DNA of 64,000 nt, taken from Methanobacteriota archaeon (GTDB lineage Archaea > Thermoplasmatota > Poseidoniia > Poseidoniales > Thalassarchaeaceae). The DNA lies in assembly GCA_016845365.1 (NCBI GenBank), contig JAERST010000024.1:96461-160460 (forward strand), in the 5' to 3' direction. The notes below the pieces were generated by a model that was not told the DNA's origin, made no database searches, and saw only the letters and a program-made list of their open reading frames with translations. The position numbers were made by a program, and so were the translations under genes. This document shows positions 25,297 to 34,899 of this stretch, in pieces (position 1 is the stretch's first letter; the number at the start of each line of letters is the position of its first letter).

Positions 25297-25741
25297 AATT
25301 CGAAGATGGATAGAAACTGACACAGGGCATCGTGTCCCCAATCACAAAAGCAAATGCCGTCATTTTCACGGTCATCGATATCGATGGGAAGCAGAATTGG
25401 AAGGCGATATAGTAGATATCGAAGGAGTTTCTGATCAAGGTATGTTGATGGATTTTTCAGATATTTCATCAATTTTGACTGAACAAATCCACGATATTGT
25501 CGACCATGCATTCATTGTCTACGAAAAAGACAGCGAGGGTATTCGCGCTTTCGAGGTAATGGGAGATTCTCACAATACGCTAATCGTACCCTTCATTCCA
25601 ACTGCGGAGAACTTAGCCAAATGGGCCTTCGAACAGGTTGCACCGAACATCCGATCGGCGTATTGTAATTCACTCCAACTCTACGCGTTTCATGTCCGAG
25701 AGACACCAAAATCTTGGGCGAGTTGGTATAGAGAAGAATAA
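25286..25741 (+). CDS. queD: 6-carboxy-5,6,7,8-tetrahydropterin synthase
   Basis: Converts dihydroneopterin triphosphate to 6-carboxy-tetrahydropterin, the substrate of QueE. The 151-residue product (ATG 25286) has ETDTGHRVPNHKSKCRHFHGH, which contains the zinc histidines and the catalytic Cys. MLMDFSDI, DHAF, PTAENLAKWAF and VRETPKSWASW follow. It overlaps the queC-msrB gene by 11 nt. With folE, queE and queC, this completes the GTP-to-preQ0 route. preQ0 would feed archaeosine at tRNA position 15; the transglycosylase is not in the window. Confidence 0.93.
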   Translation: MASRIRRWIETDTGHRVPNHKSKCRHFHGHRYRWEAELEGDIVDIEGVSDQGMLMDFSDISSILTEQIHDIVDHAFIVYEKDSEGIRAFEVMGDSHNTLIVPFIPTAENLAKWAFEQVAPNIRSAYCNSLQLYAFHVRETPKSWASWYREE

Positions 25742-26506
25742 TCACTCCAATTCGTTAAGTTTCTCGAATGCATCAGATGCCTCTGATACTATTCCAATCA
25801 ATCTGTGGATCTCGTCATCCTTGGGCAGCCCTCTCATCAAGACGCGGTTGAGAGTCTCTTCTATGCCCTTACGACGATGTTCTTTTGCGGGCATCTCTCG
25901 GGTCAAACGGGAAATCTCAGAGCGTAATTTTCGACGCAATTCTGGATCTAATATTCGTTCCTCTGCACCAAAAGGAGCTGATGGTAAATTGTTGACGTAC
26001 CATGAATAACATACCACGGTTACTGCATGACTGAGATTGAGGATTGGATATCCTTCCCATGTTGGAATCGTGACCAATAGGTCACACTCTGCCAATTCTT
26101 CATTCAACAGCCCCTTATTTTCGGGCCCGAAAACCAGAGCTACTCTGCCTGTAGTTTGTTGAAGTCTGGAAGGTAATTCATCCGGTAAGAGGAAATGCCG
26201 CATTGCGGTCTTATCCCCATCCTCTCTCTTGCCGGATGTGCCTACTACGATCGAACAATCTTCGATTGCATCGGCAAAGCAAGAATGGAGACCTGCGTTT
26301 TCTAAAATGGATTGAGCATTCTTGGCGCGATTACGTGTTTCGTCAGACCACTCACCCGACCGACCAACAATTCGCAGGTCTGAGAATCCGAAATTCAACA
26401 TGGATCTGGCAACAGCACCAATATTGCCATCGAATTGAGGATTAATGAGAACGATGCAAACGTCGTTTGCAAATTGCGGCAATTCAATTTCAGCGCGTCT
26501 ACCCAT
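25742..26506 (-). CDS. trmJ: TrmJ-like SPOUT RNA 2'-O-methyltransferase
   Basis: SPOUT-class (TrmH/LasT) methyltransferase, probably acting on nucleotide 32 of tRNA. Motif 1 is INPQFDGNIGAVARSM, motif 2 is VFGPENKGLLNEEL and motif 3 is IPTWEGYPILNLSHAV. The C-terminal ~90 residues are helical, as in TrmJ dimers. The 254-residue length is normal. It ends next to queD (convergent, no gap) and follows the ribosomal protein genes on the same strand after 59 nt, so it may be the last gene of that operon. Confidence 0.88.
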   Translation of the reverse strand: MGRRAEIELPQFANDVCIVLINPQFDGNIGAVARSMLNFGFSDLRIVGRSGEWSDETRNRAKNAQSILENAGLHSCFADAIEDCSIVVGTSGKREDGDKTAMRHFLLPDELPSRLQQTTGRVALVFGPENKGLLNEELAECDLLVTIPTWEGYPILNLSHAVTVVCYSWYVNNLPSAPFGAEERILDPELRRKLRSEISRLTREMPAKEHRRKGIEETLNRVLMRGLPKDDEIHRLIGIVSEASDAFEKLNELE

Positions 26507-26565
26507 GATAATTGCCCACCGCGCTGTAACGCACGAAAGGAAGTTGATTGATTATTCCAACGGAA

Positions 26566-26757
26566 TCAATCTGTGCGGCGCTGGATGTAGCGGGTGATGT
26601 ACCCAGCGATCCAATTTCGCATTCTCTTATTGTCAACGTCAGTAAATTCGCTGACCAGATGCTTGTTAGTGTCGAAATCACTGGTGAACTTGTCTGGATA
26701 AATCTCCAGTAGACGAAGTGCACGTGTTTTGATGAAGGACGGTCGAATATTACCCAT
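26566..26757 (-). CDS. rps17e: ribosomal protein eS17
   Basis: The 63-residue product starts with [18 protein letters not shown] and continues with [16 protein letters not shown] and [13 protein letters not shown]. This is the conserved eS17 sequence of archaea and eukaryotes. I use the second in-frame ATG (26757), at the family start. It begins 2 nt after the eL31 stop. Confidence 0.93.
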   Translation of the reverse strand: MGNIRPSFIKTRALRLLEIYPDKFTSDFDTNKHLVSEFTDVDNKRMRNWIAGYITRYIQRRTD

Positions 26758-26759
26758 TT

Positions 26760-27023
26760 TCACTCCTCCGCGAGTTTCACTTCGAGGGGGAATCCCTCAT
26801 CTCTTGTACAGACCACTCGAATCTTCCTAGGTGGCTTCTGCATTCCACGAGCCCAGATGGCTTCGTTGACTGCTGCATCGATGAACATTTCTTCGTCGTC
26901 GCGCATCTTCATGTGCTTAGAGACGTGATTTCGAACTTCAGCAATGGCGCGGTTTGCCCTCTTGGTGCGAGGAACATTCCAAGCCGCTCTGAGCGGGATG
27001 ACCATTTCTTTGACTTCGACCAT
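26760..27023 (-). CDS. rpl31e: ribosomal protein eL31
   Basis: The 87-residue product has [29 protein letters not shown] and the family's [18 protein letters not shown]. It is a large-subunit protein near the exit tunnel. The ATG at 27023 has GAGGTGA upstream, overlapping the eL39 stop; a GTG at 27032 is also in frame. It is part of the eS19-eL39-eL31-eS17 cluster. Confidence 0.94.
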   Translation of the reverse strand: MVEVKEMVIPLRAAWNVPRTKRANRAIAEVRNHVSKHMKMRDDEEMFIDAAVNEAIWARGMQKPPRKIRVVCTRDEGFPLEVKLAEE

Positions 27024-27028
27024 CTCAT

Positions 27029-27184
27029 TCACCTCTGAAGCTTAGATCGGCGCCAGTGATGACGCTTAGGGTGTGAAACCGTATTTCGAGCCGTGCGAAG
27101 CATGACCCAAACAGGAACTCGGCGGTTTTGCTTCGTCGCCTTGTTGAGGCGCTGCTTCTTTGCGAATGGTTTGTTGCGTGCCAT
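27029..27184 (-). CDS. rpl39e: ribosomal protein eL39
   Basis: I translated this short gene directly. The 51 residues start [20 protein letters not shown] and continue [15 protein letters not shown] and [12 protein letters not shown]. This is the strongly basic eL39 that lines the peptide exit tunnel. The spacing to eS19 is 11 nt and to the eL31 start about 5 nt, so they form one operon. Confidence 0.96.
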   Translation of the reverse strand: MARNKPFAKKQRLNKATKQNRRVPVWVMLRTARNTVSHPKRHHWRRSKLQR

Positions 27185-27195
27185 CCTTAATCACC

Positions 27196-27666
27196 TCAAT
27201 ATCGGGCAAGGCCCGGATACTTCTCCTCTGCAATTGGTCGAACTGCATGTGCAGATTCATCGAGTAGGGCTTGTCCGGCTGGTGTAACGACCTTTCCTAG
27301 GGTTACATTGCCTGCAGTGTTGTGAGTCTCTTTGATCAAACCAGCTGCAGTGAGTTGTTGTAGGATGGTTCTTGCAACCTTTCGAGAACCGGCTACGGCT
27401 CGGTTCGGCTTCACACCTCGGTCCTTTGGACCGCCGAATAGTTGCGAGATGTGGTTTGCACCAATCGGCCCCTTCATTGCGACCTTTCGAAGCACAGCGG
27501 CGCTTCGGATATACCACCAATCCTCTTGGACAGGAGGACGCTCTCGGTGTGTACCGGTCTTCACGAAATCGGCCCACTCAGGCGCAGTAATGGCATCATT
27601 GTCCGATAGTCTCTGAGACAGGTCAGAGATGAGTAAATCGGCTGGGACATCGTGATAGGTCGTCAT
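27196..27666 (-). CDS. rps19e: ribosomal protein eS19
   Basis: The 156-residue product has WADFVKTGTHRERPPVQEDW, then WYIRSAAVLRKVAMKGPIG and the ILQQLTAAGLIKE winged-helix region. These are hallmarks of eS19. It is the first gene of the minus-strand ribosomal cluster and is divergent from the membrane protein gene at 27806. Confidence 0.95.
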   Translation of the reverse strand: MTTYHDVPADLLISDLSQRLSDNDAITAPEWADFVKTGTHRERPPVQEDWWYIRSAAVLRKVAMKGPIGANHISQLFGGPKDRGVKPNRAVAGSRKVARTILQQLTAAGLIKETHNTAGNVTLGKVVTPAGQALLDESAHAVRPIAEEKYPGLARY

Positions 27667-27805
27667 TGACTCACCTTGTAGCGACCGGCCGACCTTGAGG
27701 CCGTATATAACCGTGATGACTTGCTCTAGCAGAACTCGCCCCGCAGTGGTCCGTTCTCACCACCCCCGCATAGGGTTCAAACCCACTGCTCGATTCGCCA
27801 CCCTG

Positions 27806-28603
27806 ATGAGGAAGGCACTCTCTCGCAATCCGAACATGCTTCGGACCATGATTGGAATGGGATTAGTGCTGATTCTGGTCCTATCTTATGCCGTCTATTC
27901 CAATACGATGGATAGCGAATATTATGGCTACGAGACGACCAATACTCAAACCGTGTACAATCTTGAACAATCTGAGGACGGGCTTGCCTCTTGGTACGTC
28001 TCGACATCTTCTGCAGCAACTTGGATTAACGTCAGCGTTGTGAACGCACCTTCAGATTCGGTACTGACTGTGACTTCTGCCAATTCTCAGTGGTACCACT
28101 CCATTCTTTTGGGACAAGAAGGAGATGCCGCTTTCAATTGCAAGGAATTTGATGAGGTATCAGAATCTTGTTCCTTAACATACTCGCATACAATCGACAT
28201 TGAAGGCGGCGATGCAAATCTAATCGGCCGATCTTCCTTGGTATTGCCGATTAACGGAATTGGATTCTTACATGCTGACAACCAATCTAATGCAGAAGCT
28301 GATGCACTCGAATTAATCGAAGATGAACGGACATTGACTACTTGGATGGTAGAATTGACATACGAGGGGGAGGTAGTCTCTGATGCCGGCATCGAGGTGT
28401 CATTTTCATTGGTTGAACATGAATTAGTCAATGTTTACGAATTTCAACTTGACCCATTACAAGAAACCGCTTACGGAATTGCGACCCTGGTAGGATGCTT
28501 TGGATTGTTGATTACTGTCCCAATGATTGCCTATTACGCAGGGGTCGCCAAGGCCCGATTAGATGAAGAAGCCAGGGCTGATGATCCAGCACCTGATCAA
28601 TGA
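27806..28603 (+). CDS. membrane-anchored extracytoplasmic protein of unknown function
   Basis: From the ATG at 27806 the product has 265 residues. It has a membrane helix near residue 15 (TMIGMGLVLILVLSYAVYSN), about 190 residues of acidic, beta-rich, Asn/Ser/Thr-rich sequence, a second membrane helix (IATLVGCFGLLITVPMIAYY) and a short acidic cytoplasmic tail. The layout is that of a surface protein held by both ends. An in-frame ATG at 27695 would add 37 basic residues and overlap the promoter region of eS19, so I prefer the shorter form. I recognise no family. Confidence 0.75.
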   Translation: MRKALSRNPNMLRTMIGMGLVLILVLSYAVYSNTMDSEYYGYETTNTQTVYNLEQSEDGLASWYVSTSSAATWINVSVVNAPSDSVLTVTSANSQWYHSILLGQEGDAAFNCKEFDEVSESCSLTYSHTIDIEGGDANLIGRSSLVLPINGIGFLHADNQSNAEADALELIEDERTLTTWMVELTYEGEVVSDAGIEVSFSLVEHELVNVYEFQLDPLQETAYGIATLVGCFGLLITVPMIAYYAGVAKARLDEEARADDPAPDQ

Positions 28604-28669
28604 TAGATTCAACAATATTGCACATTTTCACATAGTCAATCTGGGCTCATTCTCTCAGAACTCTTATCC

Positions 28670-30358
28670 ATGATTCGCACCGCCATCGGTCTCGTGGCAG
28701 ACTCCTCGATAGCCGAAGCGAATGCTCTTGTTCGTCAACAAGACTTTGTCAATGCCAAAGTGGCTTACGAGCAGTGTATTCATTTAGAATCTGATAATTC
28801 TGCGGCTTGGTACGGCCTCGGAGTCGTTAACCATCAGATGGGTGATGAAGAGGCCGCAATTGTTGCCTTTGAGCGGGCCTTTTTGTTGAACCGTTATCAT
28901 GCACCAACTGCAGCTAATCTCGCGGTTCTGTTTGAGAGTAGGGATACCGAGGCGGCAACAAAATATGCTAAGGCGGCTCTTGATCTAGGGTTAGAAAATG
29001 ATCTTCTCAGCGCAATTGCGATCTCAACCGAAGAAGAAATTGAACAATCATCCGAGGAAGTCGCCTCGATTCAGGTTGATTCAGAAGAATCTGATGACGT
29101 AGAGCACGTGGAATCTGAACCGATATTGATTGCGAGTTCTGTTCCCTCGGAAATTCCAACAATTGAATCCGAAGTAATTCAAGAATCAGATGATTTGTCC
29201 TCTCTAACCGACCAGGTTAGAATTCTACTCGATAATAACTCATTCGAGGAAGCACTGAATATGATTTCTCCAGCGCTAGAAGGAGAGTTTGGAGCCGAAG
29301 ATGAACTATGGTATCTTTGTGGAAGTGCATTAGCATCTCTTGGTCTTATTGAAGACGCAACGAACACTCTCAACTACTGTTTAGAATTAAATCACCAACA
29401 TGAACAAGCGGCCGCATTACTTGCACAGATTTCTCTTGAACAAGATTCTGACAAAACGGCCGAACTTTCCAACGAAGATGAAACCTCAACCTTCGCAGAA
29501 CCCTCGGAATTACTAGACGCAAATGTGGTAGAATATTCTGATGAAACTCAAACTGAGATTTTCGATGACAGAGAACCCGAGCCGGAGGCCGAACCAGAAA
29601 TCGTTGAGTCACCTTTCATCGCACTCGAGGATTCGAAAGTTGTATTGGCAAGGCAAGCTGCTGAATCCAGTGAAGCAGGTGACCACGCAACCGCTGTCCA
29701 AACTTGGAAGAAAATCATCGAGGAATTCGGTTCGACCTCATATGCTTGGAACGGCATGGCGAATGCATTGGAGGCGGCTGGACACATTGAGAAGGCAGAA
29801 CAATGCAGAGGCAAAGCAGACGAGTTAGAGGCTGCAGAACAATCTGAAGATGACAATCAATCTGTAGATTTAGTAGCGGCTGCAATGGAGGCAAAAGAAC
29901 AAGTTTCGATGGATGAGTACTCAATGTCGGATGATGTTAATGTGGCAATAGAATGGTATAACAAAGGCCTCACATTATTAGCGGAAAATAAGGGAATTGA
30001 AGCGCTAAACAGTTTCGAGAAATCTATTGCCAGCGCACCACGCGAAGAGCGTGAATTGCGTGTAAGAGCACACAATGGCCGTGGACATGCTCTACATCAG
30101 TTGGGTCAATTCGCAGAGAGTATCCAATCCTATCACCAAGCGATTTCGATGGACCCATCGATGGTCTCTGGACGAACCCTGTACAATATGGGCTCGTCTT
30201 ATGGGGCTATGGAACATTTTCAAGATGCAATTCGGTGTTTTGAACAAGCATTAGAGCGTGATCTCGATGCAGAAGAAAAGCAATTATGTCAAACCCAATT
30301 GAATCGTTGCTCATTACTTCTGAAAGAGCAGATGAAGGCACAACGGCTTCAAGCCTGA
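28670..30358 (+). CDS. TPR-repeat protein
   Basis: The 562-residue acidic product has several tetratricopeptide repeats. Clear examples are NAKVAYEQCIHLESDNSAAW, YGLGVVNHQMGDEEAAIVAF, TLNYCLELNHQHEQA and, at the end, SIQSYHQAISMDPSMVSG with YNMGSSYGAMEHFQDAIRCF. Glu/Ser-rich linkers separate the TPR blocks. No signal peptide is visible, so it is likely a cytoplasmic scaffold with unknown partners. Its last 10 nt overlap the convergent molybdopterin oxidoreductase gene. Confidence 0.88.
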   Translation: MIRTAIGLVADSSIAEANALVRQQDFVNAKVAYEQCIHLESDNSAAWYGLGVVNHQMGDEEAAIVAFERAFLLNRYHAPTAANLAVLFESRDTEAATKYAKAALDLGLENDLLSAIAISTEEEIEQSSEEVASIQVDSEESDDVEHVESEPILIASSVPSEIPTIESEVIQESDDLSSLTDQVRILLDNNSFEEALNMISPALEGEFGAEDELWYLCGSALASLGLIEDATNTLNYCLELNHQHEQAAALLAQISLEQDSDKTAELSNEDETSTFAEPSELLDANVVEYSDETQTEIFDDREPEPEAEPEIVESPFIALEDSKVVLARQAAESSEAGDHATAVQTWKKIIEEFGSTSYAWNGMANALEAAGHIEKAEQCRGKADELEAAEQSEDDNQSVDLVAAAMEAKEQVSMDEYSMSDDVNVAIEWYNKGLTLLAENKGIEALNSFEKSIASAPREERELRVRAHNGRGHALHQLGQFAESIQSYHQAISMDPSMVSGRTLYNMGSSYGAMEHFQDAIRCFEQALERDLDAEEKQLCQTQLNRCSLLLKEQMKAQRLQA

Positions 30359-32634
30359 GTCTTCGTAACACTGACCAATACCGATTTGCTCGTAGGCGTA
30401 TTGCTACCGTAAGCCGTCGAATCTAACGGAATCAATTCATTAGCCTCTGGGAAGTAAGTGGCAATATTTCCCTTCGGAATATCGTACTCAACGACGTACC
30501 ATTCATTGGATTCTCGCTTAACTCCGTTAAATCGCGAGTTCAAATCGATTGAATCTCCTGACGAAAGAGAAAGTTTTGCCATATCCTCTGGGTTGATCAA
30601 AACAACTCTTCGACCTCCGGATACACCTCTATACCGGTCATTTGGTGAGTAAACAGTGGTGTTGTATTGGTCGTGCGAACGAATAGTCATCATTACAAAT
30701 TCATCCTCATCTCTTTGGATGTGAGATAAATTGTGAGAACGGAAGTTCGCACGACCTGAATCCGTGTTGAATTTCAATGAATCACGTGGGCCATTTGGAA
30801 GGTAGAATCCTTGTCGTTCGCGGACTCTGGAATTGTAATCATCAAATCCTGGGATTGTCTGTTCTATCAGGCTGCGGATTTTGTCATAATCCTCTGCGAG
30901 GTGTTGCCAGTTGATTGAGGACATACTTCGTTTGCGTTCGATGGCGGATGCGATACCAGCAATGATTGCTGGTTCAGACAATAATTGAGAGGAGGCAGGC
31001 TGATTGCGCCCTTGTGAGCTGTGGACAACTCCCATCGAATTTTCTACGGTGACAAATTGGTTGCCTGAATTGGTCCAATCAATTTCTGTGCGGCCAAGGC
31101 AAGGAAGGATTAGGGCCCGAGAGCCTGTAACTAGGTGACTACGATTGAGTTTGGTCGATACACTAACAGTTAGTTTGCAATTCTGGAGAGCTTGACTAAT
31201 CGCCTTGGTGTCGGACATTGCGGATAGGAAATTTCCACCCATTGACAAGAATACTTTTGCTTCACCTTCAAGCATCGCTTGGGCGGCGAGAACTGCATCA
31301 TATCCGGTTGCTCTGGGTGGTTCGATTCCAGTAGATGCGTGTAAGCCACTAGCGAATGATTCTGAGCAGTGATGGTTGATGCCAACAGTACGGTCACCCT
31401 GTACATTTGAATGGCCTCGAACTGGACAGACTCCTGCGCCAGGCCGACCGATATGTCCCCCGAGCAGTAGGGTGTTCACCATTTCTTGGATGGTCTGAAC
31501 GGAATTGTGATGTTGGGTAATTCCCATCGCCCAGCAAATTATGACTGATTCTGCAGAGGCGATGGTCTTGCTAAGATTAGAAATTTGATCTTGTGAAAGC
31601 CCAGTGATGCCGCAGATTTCATTCCAATCAATAGATTCGAGCTCCTGTCTAAATTCAGTGAATCCATTCGCGTGTTCTTCAATGAAATCTGAATCGAAGG
31701 ACCCATCTGCGACTAGTAAATGATTCACAGCACGGAATAGCGCAAAATCCCCATTGATTCGAATTTGTAGATGTTCGTCGGCAATCGTTGACCCTGTACC
31801 GAGCATCTCGAGAGGATTTTGTGGGTGCTTGAAACGTTTCATTCCCGTCTCTATCAGCGGGTTAATTGACACAACTGACGCGCCATTTTTGCGTGCATCA
31901 CGCAGAGCGGTCAACATTCGGGGATGATTGGTCCCCGGATTTTGGCCAACTACGAGAATGAGGTCTGCGTGATTGAAATCCTCCAATTTTACGGTACCTT
32001 TTCCGATCCCGATCGAATCGTTGAGCGCAAATCCAGACGATTCATGACACATATTGGAGCAGTCTGGTAGATTATTCGTGCCAAATGCACGGGCCAATAA
32101 TTGCCACAAAAACGCGGCTTCGTTGCTTGTACGGCCAGATGTGTAGAAAATTGCTTCATTCGGATTGTCGAGTTCTACTAATTCCTGTGCAATCACATCG
32201 AATGCTTCGTGCCATGATATTGACTGATAATTGCTCGAACCCGCCTCAAGAATAACCGGCTCTATCAGCCGCCCCTGGTCATTCAACCATTGGTCACCCT
32301 GCCTCGACAACTCACTGACGGTATAGTTCTTCCAAAATTCTTGAGTTATCCTCTTCGATGTCGCCTCATCAGCAACCGCCTTCGCTCCATTCTCACAGAA
32401 TTCTGCAATCGTCCGGTGGTCATCGGGGTCGGGCCAAGCACACCCAGGGCAATCAAATCCTCCAAACCGATTGACCCTGCTCAGAGTCGACACACTCGAG
32501 ATTACACCGGCTTTAGAGAAACCGTGTTTCATCGTCGACAATATGGCTGGAATACCCGCTGCAACTTTAGAAGGTGATTTTGCAGCAGGAGGAGTTGACT
32601 CGAGAGGGGGAGTATCCGATATCTCTCGAGTCAT
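30349..32634 (-). CDS. FdhF/YdeP-like molybdopterin oxidoreductase
   Basis: The 761-residue protein belongs to the DMSO reductase superfamily. It begins (after a low-complexity tail) with RVNRFGGFDCPGCAWPDP, typical of the YdeP/FdhF-alpha branch. NMCHESSGFALNDSIG follows, with Cys at the place of the formate dehydrogenase Sec/Cys ligand. VVGQNPGTNHPRML, GGHIGRPGAGVCPVRGHSN and a C-terminal MopB domain (MMTIRSHDQYNTTVY) complete it. The classical N-terminal four-Cys cluster is reduced to CPGC. FdhD, which sulfurates the Mo cofactor of such enzymes, is encoded 60 nt upstream. Formate oxidation is possible, but YdeP substrates are not settled. Confidence 0.88.
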   Translation of the reverse strand: MTREISDTPPLESTPPAAKSPSKVAAGIPAILSTMKHGFSKAGVISSVSTLSRVNRFGGFDCPGCAWPDPDDHRTIAEFCENGAKAVADEATSKRITQEFWKNYTVSELSRQGDQWLNDQGRLIEPVILEAGSSNYQSISWHEAFDVIAQELVELDNPNEAIFYTSGRTSNEAAFLWQLLARAFGTNNLPDCSNMCHESSGFALNDSIGIGKGTVKLEDFNHADLILVVGQNPGTNHPRMLTALRDARKNGASVVSINPLIETGMKRFKHPQNPLEMLGTGSTIADEHLQIRINGDFALFRAVNHLLVADGSFDSDFIEEHANGFTEFRQELESIDWNEICGITGLSQDQISNLSKTIASAESVIICWAMGITQHHNSVQTIQEMVNTLLLGGHIGRPGAGVCPVRGHSNVQGDRTVGINHHCSESFASGLHASTGIEPPRATGYDAVLAAQAMLEGEAKVFLSMGGNFLSAMSDTKAISQALQNCKLTVSVSTKLNRSHLVTGSRALILPCLGRTEIDWTNSGNQFVTVENSMGVVHSSQGRNQPASSQLLSEPAIIAGIASAIERKRSMSSINWQHLAEDYDKIRSLIEQTIPGFDDYNSRVRERQGFYLPNGPRDSLKFNTDSGRANFRSHNLSHIQRDEDEFVMMTIRSHDQYNTTVYSPNDRYRGVSGGRRVVLINPEDMAKLSLSSGDSIDLNSRFNGVKRESNEWYVVEYDIPKGNIATYFPEANELIPLDSTAYGSNTPTSKSVLVSVTKTQA

Positions 32635-32694
32635 ATCCCACCGATTGGTAATGTATTATTCAGCCTGTTGGGCAAGGCGAAGGAGGTCTTGCGA

Positions 32695-33492
32695 TCAGGA
32701 GAGGATCCTGTGGGGGCTCGAATGTATGACTAGGCGGTCATCCTTGACAAAACTCACCAAAGTCAGGTCGTTTTCACGAGCTAAATCCACTGCGAGGCTA
32801 CTTGCAGCACCAACAGAAGCGAGAATTGGAAAACCACCCCTAATCGCTTTCTGAACTAATTCGAACGATGAACGACCAGATACAAGCACGAGGTGATCAC
32901 TAATCTCAATGTCCTCGAGCATCATTCTTCCAACTAATTTGTCCATTGCATTGTGCCTACCAATATCTTCCTCAATGCAAACCAAGACTCCATCTTTGTC
33001 AAAAGCGGCGGCAGCATGAGTGCCGCCAGATAATTGAAACAATTTTTGTGATTCCCTCAACTGTTGTGAACACTTTTGCAAACCATTTTCGTGAAATTTG
33101 AAATTGTGATTCGGGCGACAATCTTGATGGTGCAAAAGATGTGATAATGACTCCTTACCACATACACCGCATGCGGATGTAATCGGTGTATGACGAGTGT
33201 GTGATTGAGTGTCAAAATCGCGGTTGCTATCCAACGTTACTACAATCTGTTCTGGGTCGTATTCCACGTCGGTGACATCTTCAATTGAATCGATGATTCC
33301 CTCCGAGTAAAGAAATCCGTGAATTAAGGCATCATCGGATACAGGTGTACGCATCGTAAGGCCGAGGGAATTAATCTCATCCTGATGTTTGATTTTCATA
33401 GAGAGAGGTTGCTCAAGAGCTATTGTATCACGGATTCGACTCCTTTTACTATGCTCAATACTAATTGCATCAGTCTCCCGAACACCGCTCAC
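32695..33492 (-). CDS. fdhD: FdhD sulfurtransferase
   Basis: FdhD transfers sulfur from a cysteine desulfurase to the molybdenum cofactor of formate dehydrogenase-type enzymes. The 265-residue product has the N-terminal LTMRTPVSDDALIHGFLYSEG, the catalytic pair in TSACGVCGKESL (CxxC), GGTHAAAAF, CIEEDIGRHNAMDKLVG and the C-terminal SGRSSFELVQKA. It precedes the oxidoreductase gene on the same strand, consistent with a maturation partner. Confidence 0.94.
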   Translation of the reverse strand: MSGVRETDAISIEHSKRSRIRDTIALEQPLSMKIKHQDEINSLGLTMRTPVSDDALIHGFLYSEGIIDSIEDVTDVEYDPEQIVVTLDSNRDFDTQSHTRHTPITSACGVCGKESLSHLLHHQDCRPNHNFKFHENGLQKCSQQLRESQKLFQLSGGTHAAAAFDKDGVLVCIEEDIGRHNAMDKLVGRMMLEDIEISDHLVLVSGRSSFELVQKAIRGGFPILASVGAASSLAVDLARENDLTLVSFVKDDRLVIHSSPHRILS

Positions 33493-33582
33493 GACGTCTC
33501 CAAGCCGTTACGTGGTATGGGATTGACGGCGGTAGAGTGGAATACTGGAATTATTGATATAGAACCGTTCTAACCAGAAATC

Positions 33583-33969
33583 ATGGGATTGATTGACAGC
33601 GCTGGCTTCTCACTGCCGATTGCAACGGTCTCTGAGGTCGTCAATGTCGGAATCGACGTCTCAGATGCAGCCAAAACTGCATTATTGGCTGCAATCGGCA
33701 GTGACATTGAATCTCACGTGGTAATCATCAGTGCCAAAGCCGGTGGTTGTTCCGGTTACCTCTACGATATGGTGATCGTTGAGCGACCAGAGGATTCGGA
33801 ATTTCAATCAATCAATGTTGAAGGAGTCAGTATTTTGATTCACAACAAGGATAGTGCACTATTGAATGGCCTACGATTGGACTTCAAGGATAACCTGATG
33901 GGAGGAGGATTCCACATGGAGAATCCGAATGCTAACAGGGCCTGTGGTTGCGGTCAGTCTTTCGGCTGA
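33583..33969 (+). CDS. A-type iron-sulfur carrier (IscA/ErpA-like)
   Basis: The 128-residue product has the IscA/HesB fold with its three cysteines in AGGCSGYLYDM and the C-terminal ACGCGQSF. ISAKAGGC and GGGFHMENPNA are as expected. It has an N-terminal extension of about 20 residues (from ATG 33583) compared with typical ~107-residue IscA. It is followed after 9 nt by a YgfZ/Iba57-type gene; in mitochondria ISCA proteins and IBA57 cooperate in [4Fe-4S] assembly. Confidence 0.92.
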   Translation: MGLIDSAGFSLPIATVSEVVNVGIDVSDAAKTALLAAIGSDIESHVVIISAKAGGCSGYLYDMVIVERPEDSEFQSINVEGVSILIHNKDSALLNGLRLDFKDNLMGGGFHMENPNANRACGCGQSFG

Positions 33970-33978
33970 GATGATTTC

Positions 33979-34899
33979 TTGATATCGCAATCACTGGTCA
34001 ACCCATTGGCCGAATTCATTGTAATTCCATGTTCGGCCTCGCTTGTAGCAGGTAAAGATGCACGGGTACATCTCAACAGATTAGTGACAGCAAATGTACT
34101 CACAGATGCAGAAATGACAAGGAGAGAGTCACTAATCTGTGATCTAAATGGTAGAATAATTGGCCATTTATTGCAGGCCGACTTAGGTGAACAAATCATT
34201 TTGATTCATTCTTCAGAATGCTCAGAACAAATTCGTCGCACGCTCCATTCCGGGATACCCTGGAATGAAGAAGTCGCAGTGAGTTCTGGAGATGGGGCAA
34301 TTCATCGGTTAATTCTCGTAGGCAAGAACCCAAACCGAGTAGTACTTGGATTAGGGCTGAATACTGGTGACCTCTCATCCAAAACCTGGACTGAATTTGG
34401 CGATAGCATGGTTTCAGAAATTTTAGCAGAAAATGAAATTGCAGCATACGAATATTTGATTCCTTCACGCTCCCTCGATTCGATAATTGAGGCATTGGAA
34501 GTTAACGGAGCGACCCCCTCCAGCCAAGAGTCTTGGCTTGCAATTCAATCATCCCTCAATCAGATTGACATCGCCAACAATTCAGTTGGTCACCTGCCGT
34601 TTGAATTGGGCATGGAAGAATTAGTCGACCTACGCAAAGGATGCTATCCCGGACAAGAGATTCACGCACGCATGGAGAGCAAGGGAATATTGGCTCGACG
34701 ACTCATCCCATTCACCACAACAGAGGAGCTCCAGACGGGTAAATATCGACTATCCAATAACGAGCGTCTAGAGATTCTCTCCGGCTCCAAGGTCGATGGA
34801 CTAACTTACCACCTCGGACTTGTTTCTACCAAGGCGGAGATGCAATCAGAGTTCACGGTCAAGTCAGAATCGGGTGATGTTAGCGCGAACCTCGCATGA
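33979..34899 (+). CDS. ygfZ: YgfZ/Iba57-type folate-binding Fe-S maturation protein
   Basis: GcvT-like fold protein of 306 residues. The family hallmark is LVDLRKGCYPGQEIHARM near residue 215, including the conserved KGCYPGQE cysteine loop. N-terminal segments VHLNRLVTANV and RRESLICDLNGRIIGHLL also fit. It starts with TTG 33979, 9 nt after the IscA gene, and probably acts with it in [4Fe-4S] cluster delivery. Its 3' end overlaps the convergent membrane protein gene by 20 nt. Confidence 0.9.
   Translation: MISQSLVNPLAEFIVIPCSASLVAGKDARVHLNRLVTANVLTDAEMTRRESLICDLNGRIIGHLLQADLGEQIILIHSSECSEQIRRTLHSGIPWNEEVAVSSGDGAIHRLILVGKNPNRVVLGLGLNTGDLSSKTWTEFGDSMVSEILAENEIAAYEYLIPSRSLDSIIEALEVNGATPSSQESWLAIQSSLNQIDIANNSVGHLPFELGMEELVDLRKGCYPGQEIHARMESKGILARRLIPFTTTEELQTGKYRLSNNERLEILSGSKVDGLTYHLGLVSTKAEMQSEFTVKSESGDVSANLA

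Noticed and set aside
22990..25741. QueC-containing operon as a phage defence system (Qat or CBASS-like)
   Set aside because: folE, queE and queD form the full preQ0 route, and no defence ATPase, nuclease or cyclase is present.
27743..27800. Possible tRNA (T-arm-like GGGTTCAAACCC and a matching 7-bp stem)
   Set aside because: Only about 40 nt separate the stem arms; there is no D arm or anticodon arm.
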